A stretch of 64,000 nucleotides of DNA from Adineta vaga (GCA_021613535.1 CP075494.1:2480001-2544000), one strand, 5' to 3'; positions 24,401 to 37,171 are shown, numbered from the stretch's first letter. Program-made: numbers and translations. Notes: generated by a model from the sequence alone, not told the origin.

Positions 24401-24810
24401 CCAATGCCATGATTTATTATGAACGTGCATTTGATTACAGTAAAGAATATTTACCAGAAAAACATCATACTTTTGTATTACTTCATAATAATATTGGTTA
24501 TACATATTATAAACAGGAAAAATATTCAAACGCATTGTATCATTATTCGAACGGTCTTCTATTAGCATCGGAATGTTTACCTGAAAATTCTACTTTGATC
24601 GGCACACTTTTATCGAATACAGCATTGGTTTATTCAAATGTTGGAAGATTCGATGAAGCCATCGAAACAATGGAAAAAGCGATTGCTCAACTTCAGAAAG
24701 CTCTTTCAGATGAGCATGAAGAAGTTATCTATAAGCGAACGTTATTAGATGGAATCAAACGAAAGAAACTTCTTTATAGTGTTATTGGAGAAATTTCAGA
24801 TTATTTCTAA
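21480..24810 (+). CDS. Eight-exon protein with degenerate ADP-ribosyltransferase domain and TPR repeats (family copy B)
   Basis: Exons 21480-21564, 21624-21695, 21750-21927, 21982-22109, 22166-22273, 22330-22407, 22479-23137 and 23191-24810 join with all phases agreeing, giving 975 residues; introns are 53-71 bp. Donors 1 (GTCAAT) and 5 (GTTTGA) are weak, so the first five exons could belong to a separate gene. The N-terminal 210 residues are new and unrecognised, ending in a Ser/Asn-rich linker. The family alpha/beta domain follows (WFNLIYLHSS, LILILSDDFGDLFLP). In the ART region the catalytic arginine position reads Leu (ISIYLGKTI), STS reads STD, and the ExE glutamates are lost (HDDGINLL), so it is probably inactive. 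The last 350 residues are TPR repeats. Confidence 0.72.
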
Positions 24811-25168
24811 CAATGATTTGATTTATTTTTGAATATTTTTTTCTGTTAAATTAAGTTTTATTCGTATTCGAGAGATTTCATCGATTCTCAATGATTGATA
24901 ATCACAATGTAACAAGATATAAACACGAAAGAAAAAGCACTCTTGTAATCTTTATATACCATTTGTTAAAGGTCTATTAAATGATAACGTAGGCGATCTG
25001 AATGAAAGAAACGAAGGAAAACGTGTTTTCTCTCCTATTTCTAACTTTATTGATTGTTGTATCACGAGAATGTACGTCACAAATTTGTTTTTCCCTCTAA
25101 ATTTGCTGTCGTTAATCGTTGTATATGACACACATTTAGTTTTTATTAACATTTAAATATATTATGAC
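24811..25168. other. Intergenic, nothing recognised
   Basis: AT-rich 3' flank of copy B. Confidence 0.4.
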
Positions 25169-25283
25169 ATGGGTGGATGTGGGAGGGTGTGATCGAGGCT
25201 TAACAGTAAAGTCTAACCCAGACCCAGATCCACACTCGCACCCACACGAACACACACCCACCCACTCGATACCCACATCCTCA
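25169..25283. repeat. Long palindromic telomere-like element
   Basis: The G-rich arm is GGGTGGATGTGGGAGGGTGT. The C-rich arm is longer and degenerate (ACCCAGACCCAGATCCAC through CCCACATCCTCAA). Confidence 0.65.
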
Positions 25284-25650
25284 ACGATACAACACTCATA
25301 TTTACATGTATATCAGTAACAAAAGATACTCAATTATTATTCTTCGAATAAAGATAAGAAAATAGTTATAAAGAAAAAAAATCTTTTCATTTATCTTTTA
25401 TTGATATTGGAAAAAAAGACGATAAAAAGAAAGAATCTCATAAAAACAAGAAATTTTGTCAAAGTAAGATACGCGTTTCTTTCATCTAAAATTTTAATCT
25501 AAGTTTTTTCTTTTACATTTGAATATTTGAAAAGAAAAACGCAGATTTTACTCTACAGCAATCCAAAATTTTGTCTCATTGAAAAAAAAACAATTTCTTA
25601 TCTTAGAAAAATATAATCAAATAGAGAACGAGAAAGAGTCCTGCCTTTTC
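25284..25650. other. Intergenic, nothing recognised
   Basis: Very AT-rich, with poly-A and poly-T runs. Confidence 0.4.
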
Positions 25651-25652
25651 TA

Positions 25653-26455
25653 CAGAGTGTTTAAAAACCTCTACACCCCCTCAATACGATCTAATTGATC
25701 AATGATATAATCAACTATTTGTTTTAGCAGATTAAAGCCCGTGAAAACAGACACAATCAGTTATAATATTCTTAAAGGTAACGTCGAGAATACACCGTCA
25801 GATTTTTTTATTGACTTGCTGTGTTCATTGAAGAAAATATTTGATACACTCAAAACTACTGGAGGAGGAGAAAAAACTTTCTGTAATTTATCATAAACGT
25901 TTATGTGTGAGAATTTTATACTGCTTATAAACTGTAAATTCTCTGCTCCCCAATTTAATTCAATGAGTGATACAATAATTTTTTCCTTGACGTGAAATTC
26001 TCTAATTTCCGACTTCTTTGTGTGGTCTCAGGTATTTTGATTATTGTCTAGCGACTATTTATTCTAATCAGACCCTTATAGCTGAGATGTCCATCGCGAT
26101 AGAAGATTTACCGCTGCCGCGCCGCGACGTGGTAGAAAAAGTGAAGCTGACGCGATGGCTCCTAGAAAACGTTGTGAGAATTTTACAACTGAGATTGTTT
26201 AGAATTAGCAGAATCGGTACTAATCGATAAGATTCATGAAGTTTCATGATTTTACACTTGCAAACATTGAAATTCTGTTCAAACTCATGCATTTTCGATT
26301 GATCCTCCGAAAAAAACCTACCGCTACAACGCCGCCATGAATATATCTGCTTTATAGGCAGATTTTGACGGGCTCTAATCTGGCATAATATAGTTGATTA
26401 TATCATCGATCCATTAGGTCGCTGACGAGGGGCGTAAACGTTTTTTAACACTCTC
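25653..26455. mobile_element. Non-autonomous DNA transposon (MITE-like), Tc1/mariner-type target TA
   Basis: The first and last roughly 95 bp are imperfect inverted repeats. The left end runs AGAGTGTTTAAAAACC and includes AGTTGATTATATCATTGATC when reverse-complemented; the right end has AGTTGATTATATCATCGATC and finishes TTTTTTAACACTCTC. TA dinucleotides lie directly outside both ends (25651-25652 and 26456-26457), the target used by Tc1/mariner elements. The 803-bp body has only short open frames and no transposase, so it would need help to move. Confidence 0.75.
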
Positions 26456-27140
26456 TAAATAATATGAGTAAGTTGAGTACAGATTCATCCATATTCACAC
26501 TATTTTTGGCACTAATATACAAAACGATCGAGATAGTCGACAACTGAAGAAATGTTTCAAAAATATCAGACAGATCTTTATTAACCTTGAAGAACTAAAT
26601 GGAATTTTACCCATTTATGCGTTCATCAAATGCGTGAATTTAATCTTAGTCTTTTCTAAACATAAGAATCTACTTGAAAAAGTTCTTTGGTATTATTAGC
26701 AGGTACAACAATGAAGTACATAAAGATAACAACACATCCTCACCTTTTCCCCATCTTTTGTGGTGATATTCAGCAATGTTGATTAAATTTCGATATTAAA
26801 ACTTGTCAGATTGAAAATATGGATGTCGCACTAGTACTAGTACTTTTATAGTTCCTTTCGCATTAAGTGTAGCAAGAGATTTTAAGACGTTAACAGCGCA
26901 TTACCCTCTTCGAGAAAACTTACTCAGATGGTATCGTTATTAATGTTTTCTATCAGCGATACTTTGGGTGAATTTTATATGGATCATGCTATCTTACATT
27001 ATTTTTGTGACCATAGTTGATGTTGTTATGCTTAGTGTCACCATAAAATATTGGACGAAAAATACAACTGATATCGACAAAAGAATGTACACCATCAAAT
27101 ATATCACAAAAACAACTTCCCAGGTCGACCAATCTGACTG
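26456..27140. other. Intergenic, nothing recognised
   Basis: No gene or repeat seen. Confidence 0.4.
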
Positions 27141-27199
27141 TAGGAGGGTGTAGGTGAATCTCCTCTTCTTTTACACCCTCATCCACCCACACCCTCAAG
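27141..27199. repeat. Palindromic telomere-like element
   Basis: TAGGAGGGTGTAGGTG, a short spacer, then TACACCCTCATCCACCCACA and CCCTCAAG. Confidence 0.7.
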
Positions 27200-27343
27200 A
27201 TCGTGAACTTCAATTGATACTTAACGTCACCCATACTTAGTCTGTTAACATTTTTGACTGATGGTTCAAATTGAAATTAAAAGTATTTTCATACAATTTC
27301 TTTTAGATTATTCTTATCTTCTTTCTCTCAAGTGTACGAATAA

Positions 27344-29277
27344 ATGACAACAAAAAATCGTTTTAGTGATATTGATTATTCATTTAAAAGACTACCACCA
27401 ATTTATGGTTTTCGAAGTCAAAAACTCGTTTCACTCGATGAAGCATTAAAACCAATTGAATCACAAATTGATCAATTACAATATTATATTAAAACAGCTA
27501 AAAAATATTGTCATTATCCATCTGAACATGGATTAACACGTGATGAATCAGCATCAATTTATATTTATACAATGGAATGGGGCGAACAAACTTTATATCG
27601 TCTTTTAAATCAAGCATTAAGAAATGAAAATAGACATATTATTAAAATTTGGTTTCCTTATTTAAAATTATTTGATTGTGCATTGAATAAACTACCAACA
27701 GTTAAAGAAAGTGTTTGGAGAGGAATTCCTGAAGATATTGGAAAAAAATTCATGAAAGATCAACTTTTAACATGGTGGACTGTGAGTTCATGTTCATCGT
27801 CGGTTAATGTTATTGAACAATTTCTTGGAGAAAATAAAAAATCAACAATGTTTTTAATTGAAGCGTTAAATGGAAAAAAAAGTATCCGGTTATACGGAAT
27901 TTGAAAAAGAAGATGAAATTATTTTATCGATGGGAACTCAATTTCGTGTGAAATCCAATGCATTAGATCATCCAAACGGATCATATGTTGTTCATTTAAT
28001 TGAAATTATTGAGGATGAAGACAATGATAATTCATTAGCAGCAGCAACAAATCAAATTAGTTTATTAAAAATTAAAATAAATCCAAGTAAGTTCATTTTA
28101 ATTCAATCTTTTCTTTTAACAAAATAAACAAAACAAATCTCGAAATATTTGAAAATTGAAAAGAAAATGAGATTTTCTTTGATCTTTTAAATGATAAAAT
28201 AAAAGAAACGAAAGATTTTCTCATTCGAAATCTAATAAAAAAACGAGGAAACAAAGAAAACTTTCTGTTTTTTACTTTGATTTTTAATTAAAAATTCAAA
28301 CGTAGTTTCAAACGAATACCAAATCAAAAAGAAAATCTTTGGTTTTTTTCATTAATTTCAAATCTTTTCTTTGTTTAGAAATGAAATTTCAGCAAAATGG
28401 AACAATTATTGCAGGAGGTAATGGATATGGAAGTCAATTAAATCAACTCTCTCTTCCTAGTGGAATCTTTATTAATGAAAACAAAACCATGTTCATTGCT
28501 GATTATCACAATCATCGTATTCTTGAATGGAAATATAATGAAAAACAAGGACAAATCATTGCAGGTGGAAATGGAAAAGGAAATAGAATAGATCAATTGA
28601 ATTATCCAACAGATGTGATTGTTGATCGACAAAATCATTCAATCATTATTGCTGATTGTGACAATGGACGAGTGATGCGATGGTCACAAGATCAAAAACA
28701 ACAAATTCTCATTCAAAATATTTCTTGTTGGGATTTAACAATGGATCAACATGGATTTATTTATGTTTCTGATTGTAAGAAGAATGAAGTGAGAAGATGG
28801 AAGTTAGAAAAGATTAATGAAAACAAAGAAGGAACTTTAGTTGCAGGTGGAAATGGAAAAGGAAATGAACGAAATCAATTCAACTCTCCTACTTTCATCT
28901 TTGTTGATAAAGATCAATCTCTTTATGTTTCAGATTATTTTAATCATCGTGTGATGAAATGGAGAAAAGATGCGAATGAAGGAATTGTTGTGGCTGGAGG
29001 AAATGGTTGGGGAAACAATCTCAACCAATTGAATGGTCCTGTGGGACTGTTTGTTGATGAATGGAGTCAAATCTATGTGACAGATCATGGGAACAATCGA
29101 ATAATGCGATGGTGTGAAGGAGATAAAGAAGGTTCGATTGTTGTTGGTGGAAATGGTGAAGGAAGTGAATCAAATCAATTGAATCGCCCTCAAGGTTTAT
29201 CATTTGATTTTGAAGGAAATCTTTATGTTTCAGATTATGGAAAAAATCGAATCGTTCGATTTGATAAAATTCATTGA
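27344..29277 (+). CDS. ADP-ribosyltransferase-like domain fused to NHL repeats (family copy C), one frameshift
   Basis: Exons 27344-28086 and 28379-29277 are joined by a 292-bp GT-AG intron, in phase. The N-terminal 240 residues are an ART-like domain without the alpha/beta domain of copies A and F: the arginine is R126 in SVWRGI, the serine motif is degenerate (WWTVSSCSSS), and the glutamate motif is EDE in EKEDEIILSMGTQF. The frame breaks at the A8 run 27876-27883; one base fewer restores continuity between NGKK and VSGYTEFEKEDE. Exon 2 encodes about six NHL repeats (AGGNGYGSQLNQLSLPSGIF, FIADYHNHRILEW), a beta-propeller used for protein or RNA binding. Whether the frame break is real is uncertain. 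Confidence 0.78.
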
Positions 29278-29940
29278 AATGAACTTTGTATTTCAAACGA
29301 CAAGATTTGATAAAAACGTTTATTTAATCAAACATTTTCTTATAGACTTTGAATAAAATCTTAAAAATTTCTTAAACTTCTTAATGAAAAAATTAAAAGA
29401 AATGAAAAGATTTTCTGAAGAAATTTCTTATCAAAGTATTTTTATTTCAAAGAAGAAATCTTGATAACAATGCGAATCGGAAGAGAGAATGATTTCGAAA
29501 TAAAAAGTTTTCTCGTATTTTGGATAATTTCTTTAAGGGTGTGGGTGTGGGTGTGGGTGTAGATGAGAGTGAGGAATATATAACCACACCTACCCTTTTA
29601 GGTAGCGTACCACACCTTTTTTTCAGCGTATGTCTAAGAACGTATTTCTTCTCGCATAAAGATACCAAGGTGCTTTTTGAAATAGATGCAAAAGATTCGA
29701 AAATCACTCTCAATATATATTCAACCACTCTTTTTCTGTAAATTGTTTCTTCGTAGACAAACGTATTCATTCAAGTCAGCTAGAAACTACAAATTAAGCT
29801 GGTGATACATTTTCTTTTGAATCAATTCTATTTATACGAGTCAATCTTTAACAGAAGCAACTAACTTAAATAATTTCGACAGAAAAAGGTTTAATTTTCT
29901 TTCTTTAAGTGATTTATACTCTCAAATAAAAGTTTTCACC
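29278..29940. other. Intergenic with a telomere-like element at 29531-29600
   Basis: Only the embedded repeat is recognisable. Confidence 0.4.
29531..29600. repeat. Palindromic telomere-like element
   Basis: The left arm has four TGTGGG-type units (AAGGGTGTGGGTGTGGGTGT and onward). The right arm is ACCACACCTACCCTTTT. Confidence 0.65.
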
Positions 29941-30037
29941 TCTTTGTTTCTATACTATCATACTTTACATCAAATTTATGTGATATCTTCATTTGGTCAT
30001 AAATTTGATGTAAAGTATGATAGTATAGAAACAAAGA
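29941..30037. repeat. Perfect 40-bp inverted repeat with 17-nt loop
   Basis: The arms 29941-29980 (beginning TCTTTGTTTCTATACTATC) and 29998-30037 are exact reverse complements. The intervening 17 bases do not pair. No coding capacity. A transcript would form a long perfect hairpin. Confidence 0.9.
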
Positions 30038-30456
30038 CGAGAAAAGACTTTCGTCCGAGGGTGTATTTACATAGAGTATAAATACTGACAGTGATAAATC
30101 GTATGCTTTAGAAAAAATAGTGTTGTTATAAATCGCACCAAAATTGTAGGGTTTGTTATCTATATTGTTGCAAGAATGGTCTTGTAATCACCGATTTTCT
30201 TTTTTTTTTGCATTGAAACATTACCCGTTGCTTTTCCATTGTACGAGCACAGAATAAGTAAAATAAACGCATTTGCTAGCGGCGTATTAGATAAAAAAGG
30301 GTTGAAATTCGGATTTGTCTTTTTTTAGGGACATAATAGAAGACCCCGAATCTTATAATGTGTTGAGAGCTTTAATACAAATGAAAATAGTCATTCTAAT
30401 TCTTTTTCTTTTTCTTTCTTGTTTCAGCAACTATTAACTTTCAAACAAATATATAA
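30038..30456. other. Intergenic; possible 5' leader with splice acceptor
   Basis: A pyrimidine tract ending TTCTTGTTTCAG (to about 30427) just before the lectin start could be a 5'-UTR intron acceptor. Confidence 0.35.
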
Positions 30457-30888
30457 ATGGCAGTAAATAATAAATATTCTTGGTTATTATATTCGATCTA
30501 AAATGAATATGGTTTTGTACTTGATGTTTCAAGCGAAAGGACTGTAGCAGGTACGCATGTTGTGGTTAATCCAATAAAAATTGATGCTCGTAATAATCGT
30601 CATCAATTATGGTCCTTTAATAACGATAGTACTATTCGACACCTCAATAGTGGATTGGTGCTGGACATCCATGGCGTTGATAAAAGAAGTTTGATTGTAT
30701 TCACCCACCATGCTGAAGATAATCAGAAATGGAGAGTAGACAGTGAAACAGGGTATATAATCAATCCACCCACAAATAATGTTGTTGACATCGAATATCC
30801 GAATACTCAAGCTGGTGCTAGAGTAATTGCATGGCCAAAAGATACAGGCAGTAACCAGAAATGGGAACTTGTTGCAAAATTTAATTGA
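30457..30888 (+). pseudogene. Ricin-type beta-trefoil (QxW) lectin-domain protein with a nonsense codon
   Basis: From the ATG at 30457 the frame carries an in-frame TAA at 30499-30501, after 14 codons, then runs open to 30888. Past the stop it shows the three QxW motifs of the fold (HQLWSF, NQKWRV, NQKWEL) and the repeated VLDI/VVDIE pattern. It is a carbohydrate-binding module only; no toxin enzymatic domain is present. If the stop is real the product is lost, unless translation starts downstream. Single-domain proteins of this size are common in invertebrates. Confidence 0.7.
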
Positions 30889-31744
30889 AACTTTTAATAT
30901 TAAGAAATTATGACTAATTTATGTAGTATAGAGAAACTAACTATTATTTCAAAAATTTACAATAATAAAATTCTTATCAATATAACTATGAATTAAGTAA
31001 AAGTGTGTAGATGATCTCTTGAATATGGTAAGGGCCAACAAAGTTAAGTTTTCGGGTGCAACAATTGAGTGTATCTTCACTTCATCAACATGATCGCCTA
31101 CATTCACACTTTACTCGTAATACTTGATAAGTTTTTCAAAAATCGAATGATTGAATTCAAAAATTATTTAAACTTTTATAGTTTTCAATAAGTTGAATGA
31201 TTATGTATTGAAATTAAAGCTGAGGATAGGGCGTGAGTTATACAGAAGAATTACCACTACGCGTTTCGATCTGTTTTAAAGATCTCATCGGGTAGTATAA
31301 AAATCTGCATAAAATTCTTTAAATTGAAAGATTTATAGCAAAATAATTCTTCCAATATTAACGAATTAAAAGAGTAAATAATCCAATCATACAACGGTGA
31401 CTTTAATAGATAGCTAACCCCAGGATCCAGACTTCGACTTATTTAAAAGTCTCTATCAGGTGGCTCATTACATCTGCATACAAAAATTCAAAGGGTCACA
31501 GTAGAATTTCAGAGAAATACTCACAAATTCCTAAAAGTTTACTAATATGCAGACAAATAATAGTGTAAATGATATATGGTCAATTTCACAAGTGAACACT
31601 GTAAATGATGATCGAGCGCAATGGGAAAGATGTGGGTGTATCCATTTGGGTATAATGGAAAAAGAGCGACAGAAAATATGTCGAATATATAAATGTCAAA
31701 GAAAAGACAAGAGAAATGGTCGAGTCAATATTTGTCTATGATTC
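30889..31744. other. Intergenic, nothing recognised
   Basis: Lies between convergent genes. A lone telomere-like unit (GATGTGGGTGTATCC) occurs near 31630. Confidence 0.4.
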
Positions 31745-34700
31745 TTATTGACATCGGATTCGTCGATAGAATGTGTTCCATCGTGTATGAATTGCAATTT
31801 TAAATGCTTGTCGATATTTCTCTGAAGGTAAAATAAAAATAATGAAAAATGATAAACAGGGTAAAAATGAAATAAAATATCCAATTAGAAATAGTGTTAT
31901 TGATTCGCGAGCTGATTTCATACATTCTAATTGAAAAGCAAGAATAATTCGAGGTGAAACTAAAAGAATTAAACCAATTGGACTAATAATTAAATATTTA
32001 TGTTTATGAAATTGATTATGAATATGATGATAAATACGTCGATGTTTATCTAAATGTAAACGATGTTTTATTCTCATTAAAAGAATTCCTAATGCCGATA
32101 TAATATTAATAATAAATGGACAAAGAATATGAAAAACAGTCGAAATTGATGTAAGTAAATCAAGAGATTTTGTTTGTTGTAAAATACACCATGTTCGTCG
32201 TTCATCTTCATCATAAACTAATCGTCGATAGAATGGTTCATGAATTGAATTAATAATAATAATTAAACAAACAATGAAAATTATCCATTTAGCTATTTTT
32301 CGACTTTGTTTCCTATTAAAATTGATATCTTTAATAACTGTTAGAAGACGTTCAATAGCTACACATGCGTATAACCAATCTCCAATTTGTACTGAAATTT
32401 TCAAAAGAAAATCAATTATTATACATTGAGCAAATAAAAATTGACGATTAGTCATCATTAATATTTGTGTTATAAGAAATAAAATATATTTTAATGTAAA
32501 AATACTAATCGTAACAATGGAAAGAATAGCAGCAGTAAATAAATAAATTCCTATACCAAATTTTTGAAGTTCTTTTTCTTGAAATGTTATACATGAAAAA
32601 CTTCCTTGAATTAAACCAAATATAAACATAATTAATGTAATAATTCCACTTAATTGAAGAGAAATTGGTTGATTTGAAAATGAATAACCTGGTCGAATTC
32701 TATAACCAAGAATAACATCAAGTGGAAGATTAAAACCTCGAGTTGAGATTTGACATCGTGTACCTAAATAACATTTTGGACATGAACATAATGCTGCTGA
32801 TGGACATTTAAGATTATTTTGAAAACATTGACCACCATTTTGACAATAAGATAATTGTTGACATGAAAATTTGATTTTATGATCAAATGTAAAACAATTT
32901 GCTCGACGATCAAATGTACATAAACATATGTAATCTTCTTCATCATGAAAACAATTTAAATCGAAATCATTTTGACAAGGAAGATGATAGTATTTAACAC
33001 GTCGAAGAAGAGAATAATTCATAATCGTTTGATTGAAGAATTCTCGAATAGTTCGACATTGATGATGTGATTGAAGATTAACTTTTAGATAAGATATTCG
33101 ATTGTAATTTGTTTGATTAAATATCATATATAAATAATAATTATATTCAATAAAAATCATATGAAATGGATATTGCCAATAAATACTAACGATATTCTTA
33201 TCAAAAGGAATCTTTTTGAATGTTGTTGCACGTTCATGTGGACCATATTTTAATATTGGTATATATGGATTGGAATTCATATGAGAATTAATTGTTATGA
33301 AATGTATTAAAAGAAAATCTTGTATAGGAGGTAGGAGAATTGATATATCAATTCGTGTATCTGTCAATTCGCATAAATCACCATGAAAACCATATGGACA
33401 TGAACAAAATGTTGAAGAACTTTCAGGAAATTTCATGTTACCTGGAATACATTGTCCTCTATTTCGACATTTTTCCGCATTTGATCGTTTACAAAGATTA
33501 TTCTTTAAATAACAACGACGTCCAAATTTATATGTTGGACATACACAGATCGATTTATTCTTCCAAATACCAACACAAATCGAATCTGGAGAACAATTAC
33601 ATTGATAAGGAATTGTACACATTGATCCAGTCCAATTAGGTTTACATCGACAAAAGAATTCTCCTGTATTTGTATATGAAATACATTCACCTCGATCTAT
33701 TGAACATTTACGTCGACAAGAACGTTTTGGTGATAAACTTACCAATGGTACTGTTAGATGAATTGGTAAACGATATACTGGTAATATAGGAAATAAAATT
33801 GGATAGAACCAACTTGCTCGATATTTCAATGAATTCATTTCAAAAACATCAATTCGAATTGAATATGTTCGATTAATAAATTTCGGTTTTGTTAAGTAAA
33901 TTAAATGAAAATTAAATTTTGTATTACAATCTCGAATTGATAAATATCTTATTTGATAATATGAATTAATAATATCATATGTTTCATCAATTAAATAAAT
34001 AATAAATATAAATGGAATTCGCCATTCAGGTGCACTTATTTGTAATGTAATACTAACACGTTGATTTTGATATTGACATTGTGAACCATAAAGATAAGGT
34101 GGACATAAACATTTGATTTGATTTCTCAAATAAATTGGTATACCACCATAACATTGAAATTGTATCAAAGACTTTTCTTGATTATTTAAATTAAGCAATG
34201 ATGTAAATTCTGATTTTGAAATAATTGGTAATAGTCCATCTATTGAATCTGTGAATAGAACAACATTGTATTCATCTAATGAAAATTCTGGTCGATGATA
34301 ATTGCCGTTTGGATTAAATATAGCGTCATCATCCAAACTACACATAATATTATCTTTTGTCAATCGTCGATCAGACTTCCAAAAATAGGCGCATTGGAAG
34401 TACCAATAATATTCATCTGCACATAGAGGTGACCAGTTAATTTCGTCTATTCGGCAGATTGATGATTCAAAACAGGCCTGCAGACCATCGGTACATATTC
34501 GAGTTCTATTGTAACAGAAATTTATTCATCTTTTTCCTGATTTCACTTATTTTATGTTAGATTTACAAAAGACTTACTCATTACTAAATTGTTTATTATC
34601 ACTACGATCTGTTAAACATCGATAACCAGTTTGTCCATTGAGAATATTTCGACACGCTTGTTGTTCGTCTGTTGCTCCTATGCAGTCCACTATTCCATCA

Positions 34701-36806
34701 CTAATATTCGCTGCAGGTAAGCATATGAACTGAGCTGTATATAATAATAAACATGGTTGTCCTATTGATCCATTACATATTTCATGAAAACAATTGTTTT
34801 CATCTTCACCATTTGGACAATTCCATATTCCATTACATCTTGTATATTGATTATCACATAGCCACGCTTCACAGTTATCTTCATCTGTTTCAGTTCTTTG
34901 ATTTCGATATTCTGTGTGTTCAACATATCCATTACATAAAGTAGGAAAATGGGGTAATTTACCATTTTGTCCGCAATTATTTTCTCCCATTGTCGATATA
35001 CTTATGCTCGGTATACATACTATTCCTTTCGAATCTGGATCGTCAGATTTACATCTTACACGATATTTTAAATTTAAATTACAAGTATCTTTATACAGGA
35101 TTTCGTCAGACAAATCACTACAGTCAAAACGACGATCTCCTATACGATATTTAGAGATACATTTTCTACCACATCGAAATTGAGTTTTCTCAGAGCAAAA
35201 ATTGTCATTTACATCTATTGCAAAAGAACATTGTCCATACGTATGGCGTTGACTTGATCTTACTTGTCGTAACCACCCATTGGTTGGATTATCAATACTT
35301 GACGACTCACACGAAAGAATAATCGATGGATCACTTATTTTCTTAAATCGAAAATTTGTTTGAGAAGTGGAGCAACGTTGTTCATTATAACAAATATGCT
35401 TTGTTCGATTCCATCCATAAACAAAATGTAGATCACTCCAACCGATAGATGATGCTGGAAATTCAAATAATGGCCAACAATATTTAATGATTCTTTCCGT
35501 ACAAGAGTTACGTGGCTCAAAACAAATACTTTTACAACTATCATTAAATAAATGTGCATAATTGGAATCATTCTAAATAGAAAAAAGAAAAGTAATAATC
35601 TATAGAAATGACACTCATATCTTCAACTGTTAGTTTTCATGAAGATAGGTTATACTTACTAGAAACAGATATTGCATTTTTAGAAGACATATCATCGTTA
35701 TCCAACAATTTTTGGTTATGTGACCATTAAAAATAGGTAACAATATATTACGATTGATTTGTTCTTCAAGTTTAGTACGACATTTCATTGGTTCACATAG
35801 TTCGCGACCATACTGAGAAATTGATTCAGTCCAATGTCGACAGCTGACATCTGAACAACGAAATGATGGGTTTCTGTTGTTGTTATCACAAATCGAAGAA
35901 AATGGTTGAACAATATTAGCTTCTTCATCTGTTGAATCTAGACAATCTGGAACAGCAGTTCTATCTAATAAAAAGACATCTGGTATACATTGTCCATTGA
36001 AACATCGATATTCATTTGGAGCACAATCATTTTGTTCAAGTTTTTCACAAAAATATTCATCAACATGATTTGGCCAGCAATCGGCTTTTCCATCACATAC
36101 TTCACGCCAATCGAGACACCATATCATATCATTTCGCTTACAATTTAAATGGATATAACAAGTTCCAATACCATTTGATGGTATATCAATATATGTTTTA
36201 AAGATATTCTTTACGATCGTATCAAATGATGCCTAAAATACTTCGAAAATCGTAGAAATTGTCAAAGATCAATCAAATAAAGTTCTAAACTATATCATAA
36301 AATAGTTGTGCTCACGTGTCTTATGAAGCACTCATTTTTTGTAAACAATTTCTCCAAATAGTTAAACTTACATGAGAATTAAATGAATATTGACAATGTT
36401 GACCAAATTTTAGTTTAATCGAACAATTATATATGAAGAAATTTGATGAAATCATTTTCTTATCAGTTCTATTTTCAAGAAAAAATTGATATTCTTCGAC
36501 TAGATCAAGATGGACTGACCACTCGAATAATTGCAAACTGCTTATATCACGTTTCGACAGTTGATCAAACGTTAATTTCGATATCTCTCTGTCACTCATA
36601 TCATCTTGGTCATCTTCGAAATTATCATTTCGACAAAATGGAACAAATTGCTGTTCGTTAACAGTATATCCAGTTAATAATTGTGCATCATTTGTTACAT
36701 TATAATCCAAACAATCATCATCATACAAGTAATATTCTCCATTGATATATAAGAAATTTGACGAGAATATGAGAATTACAAGAATATATCGGTAAAATAT
36801 CTTCAT
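31745..36806 (-). CDS. Large 7TM receptor with LDL-receptor class A and EGF-like ectodomain
   Basis: Four exons, 36806-36372, 36232-35660, 35572-34578 and 34505-31745, join in phase and give 1587 residues. A signal peptide (YRYILVILIFSSNFLYINGE) is followed by cysteine-rich LDLa modules with acidic calcium sites (WREVCDGKADCWPNHVDEYF, CNGIWNCPNGEDENNC, FDCSDLSDE). EGF-like modules follow (CSIDRGECISYTNTGEFFC, CRNRGQCIP, CQNGGQC). The last 330 residues form a seven-helix domain with the TM3 motif ERL (ACVAIERLLTV). No LRR block is seen, so it is not a relaxin-type LGR; no GPS motif was noticed, so it is not clearly an adhesion receptor. It is a plasma-membrane receptor; the ligand is unknown. 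No frame breaks occur over 4.7 kb of coding sequence. Confidence 0.88.
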
Positions 36807-37171
36807 ACTAACATTAAATTTTATTCTGAATGAACATTCTTTGTTGTTCTTTCATCATTAGAAACGTTTTCCTCATCAATCAAATATAGTGTATAGAAAT
36901 ATTTAATTTTTATCATAAAAATCTTTATAATATCAAATATCACACTCTCATGCACGATAGTAAATCTACTAACTAAAATTAACTTCCGCAGTTATTCATA
37001 AAAAGTCTTATGAGAATGTCTTTATTCCCTTTTCTGAAAGAAAGGGTTATAGGCTCCTTAAATAGGGTCGTTAAAATGCGTAAAGTTTGTTTATTTGTCT
37101 AAGCCAGTCAGGTGAAAGCAGCCTATAAATCGATGAAAACTTACCCCTCGTTATCAGACAACGATTCATCA
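36807..37171. other. Intergenic, probable promoter side of the LDLa receptor
   Basis: Nothing specific is visible. Confidence 0.4.

Noticed and set aside
26018-26292. Open frames on both strands within the MITE
   Set aside because: They mirror each other and lie inside a non-coding transposon body; no domain is visible.
31747-34363. Small open frames inside the large receptor gene on both strands
   Set aside because: They are shadows of one long coding exon with clear domains.
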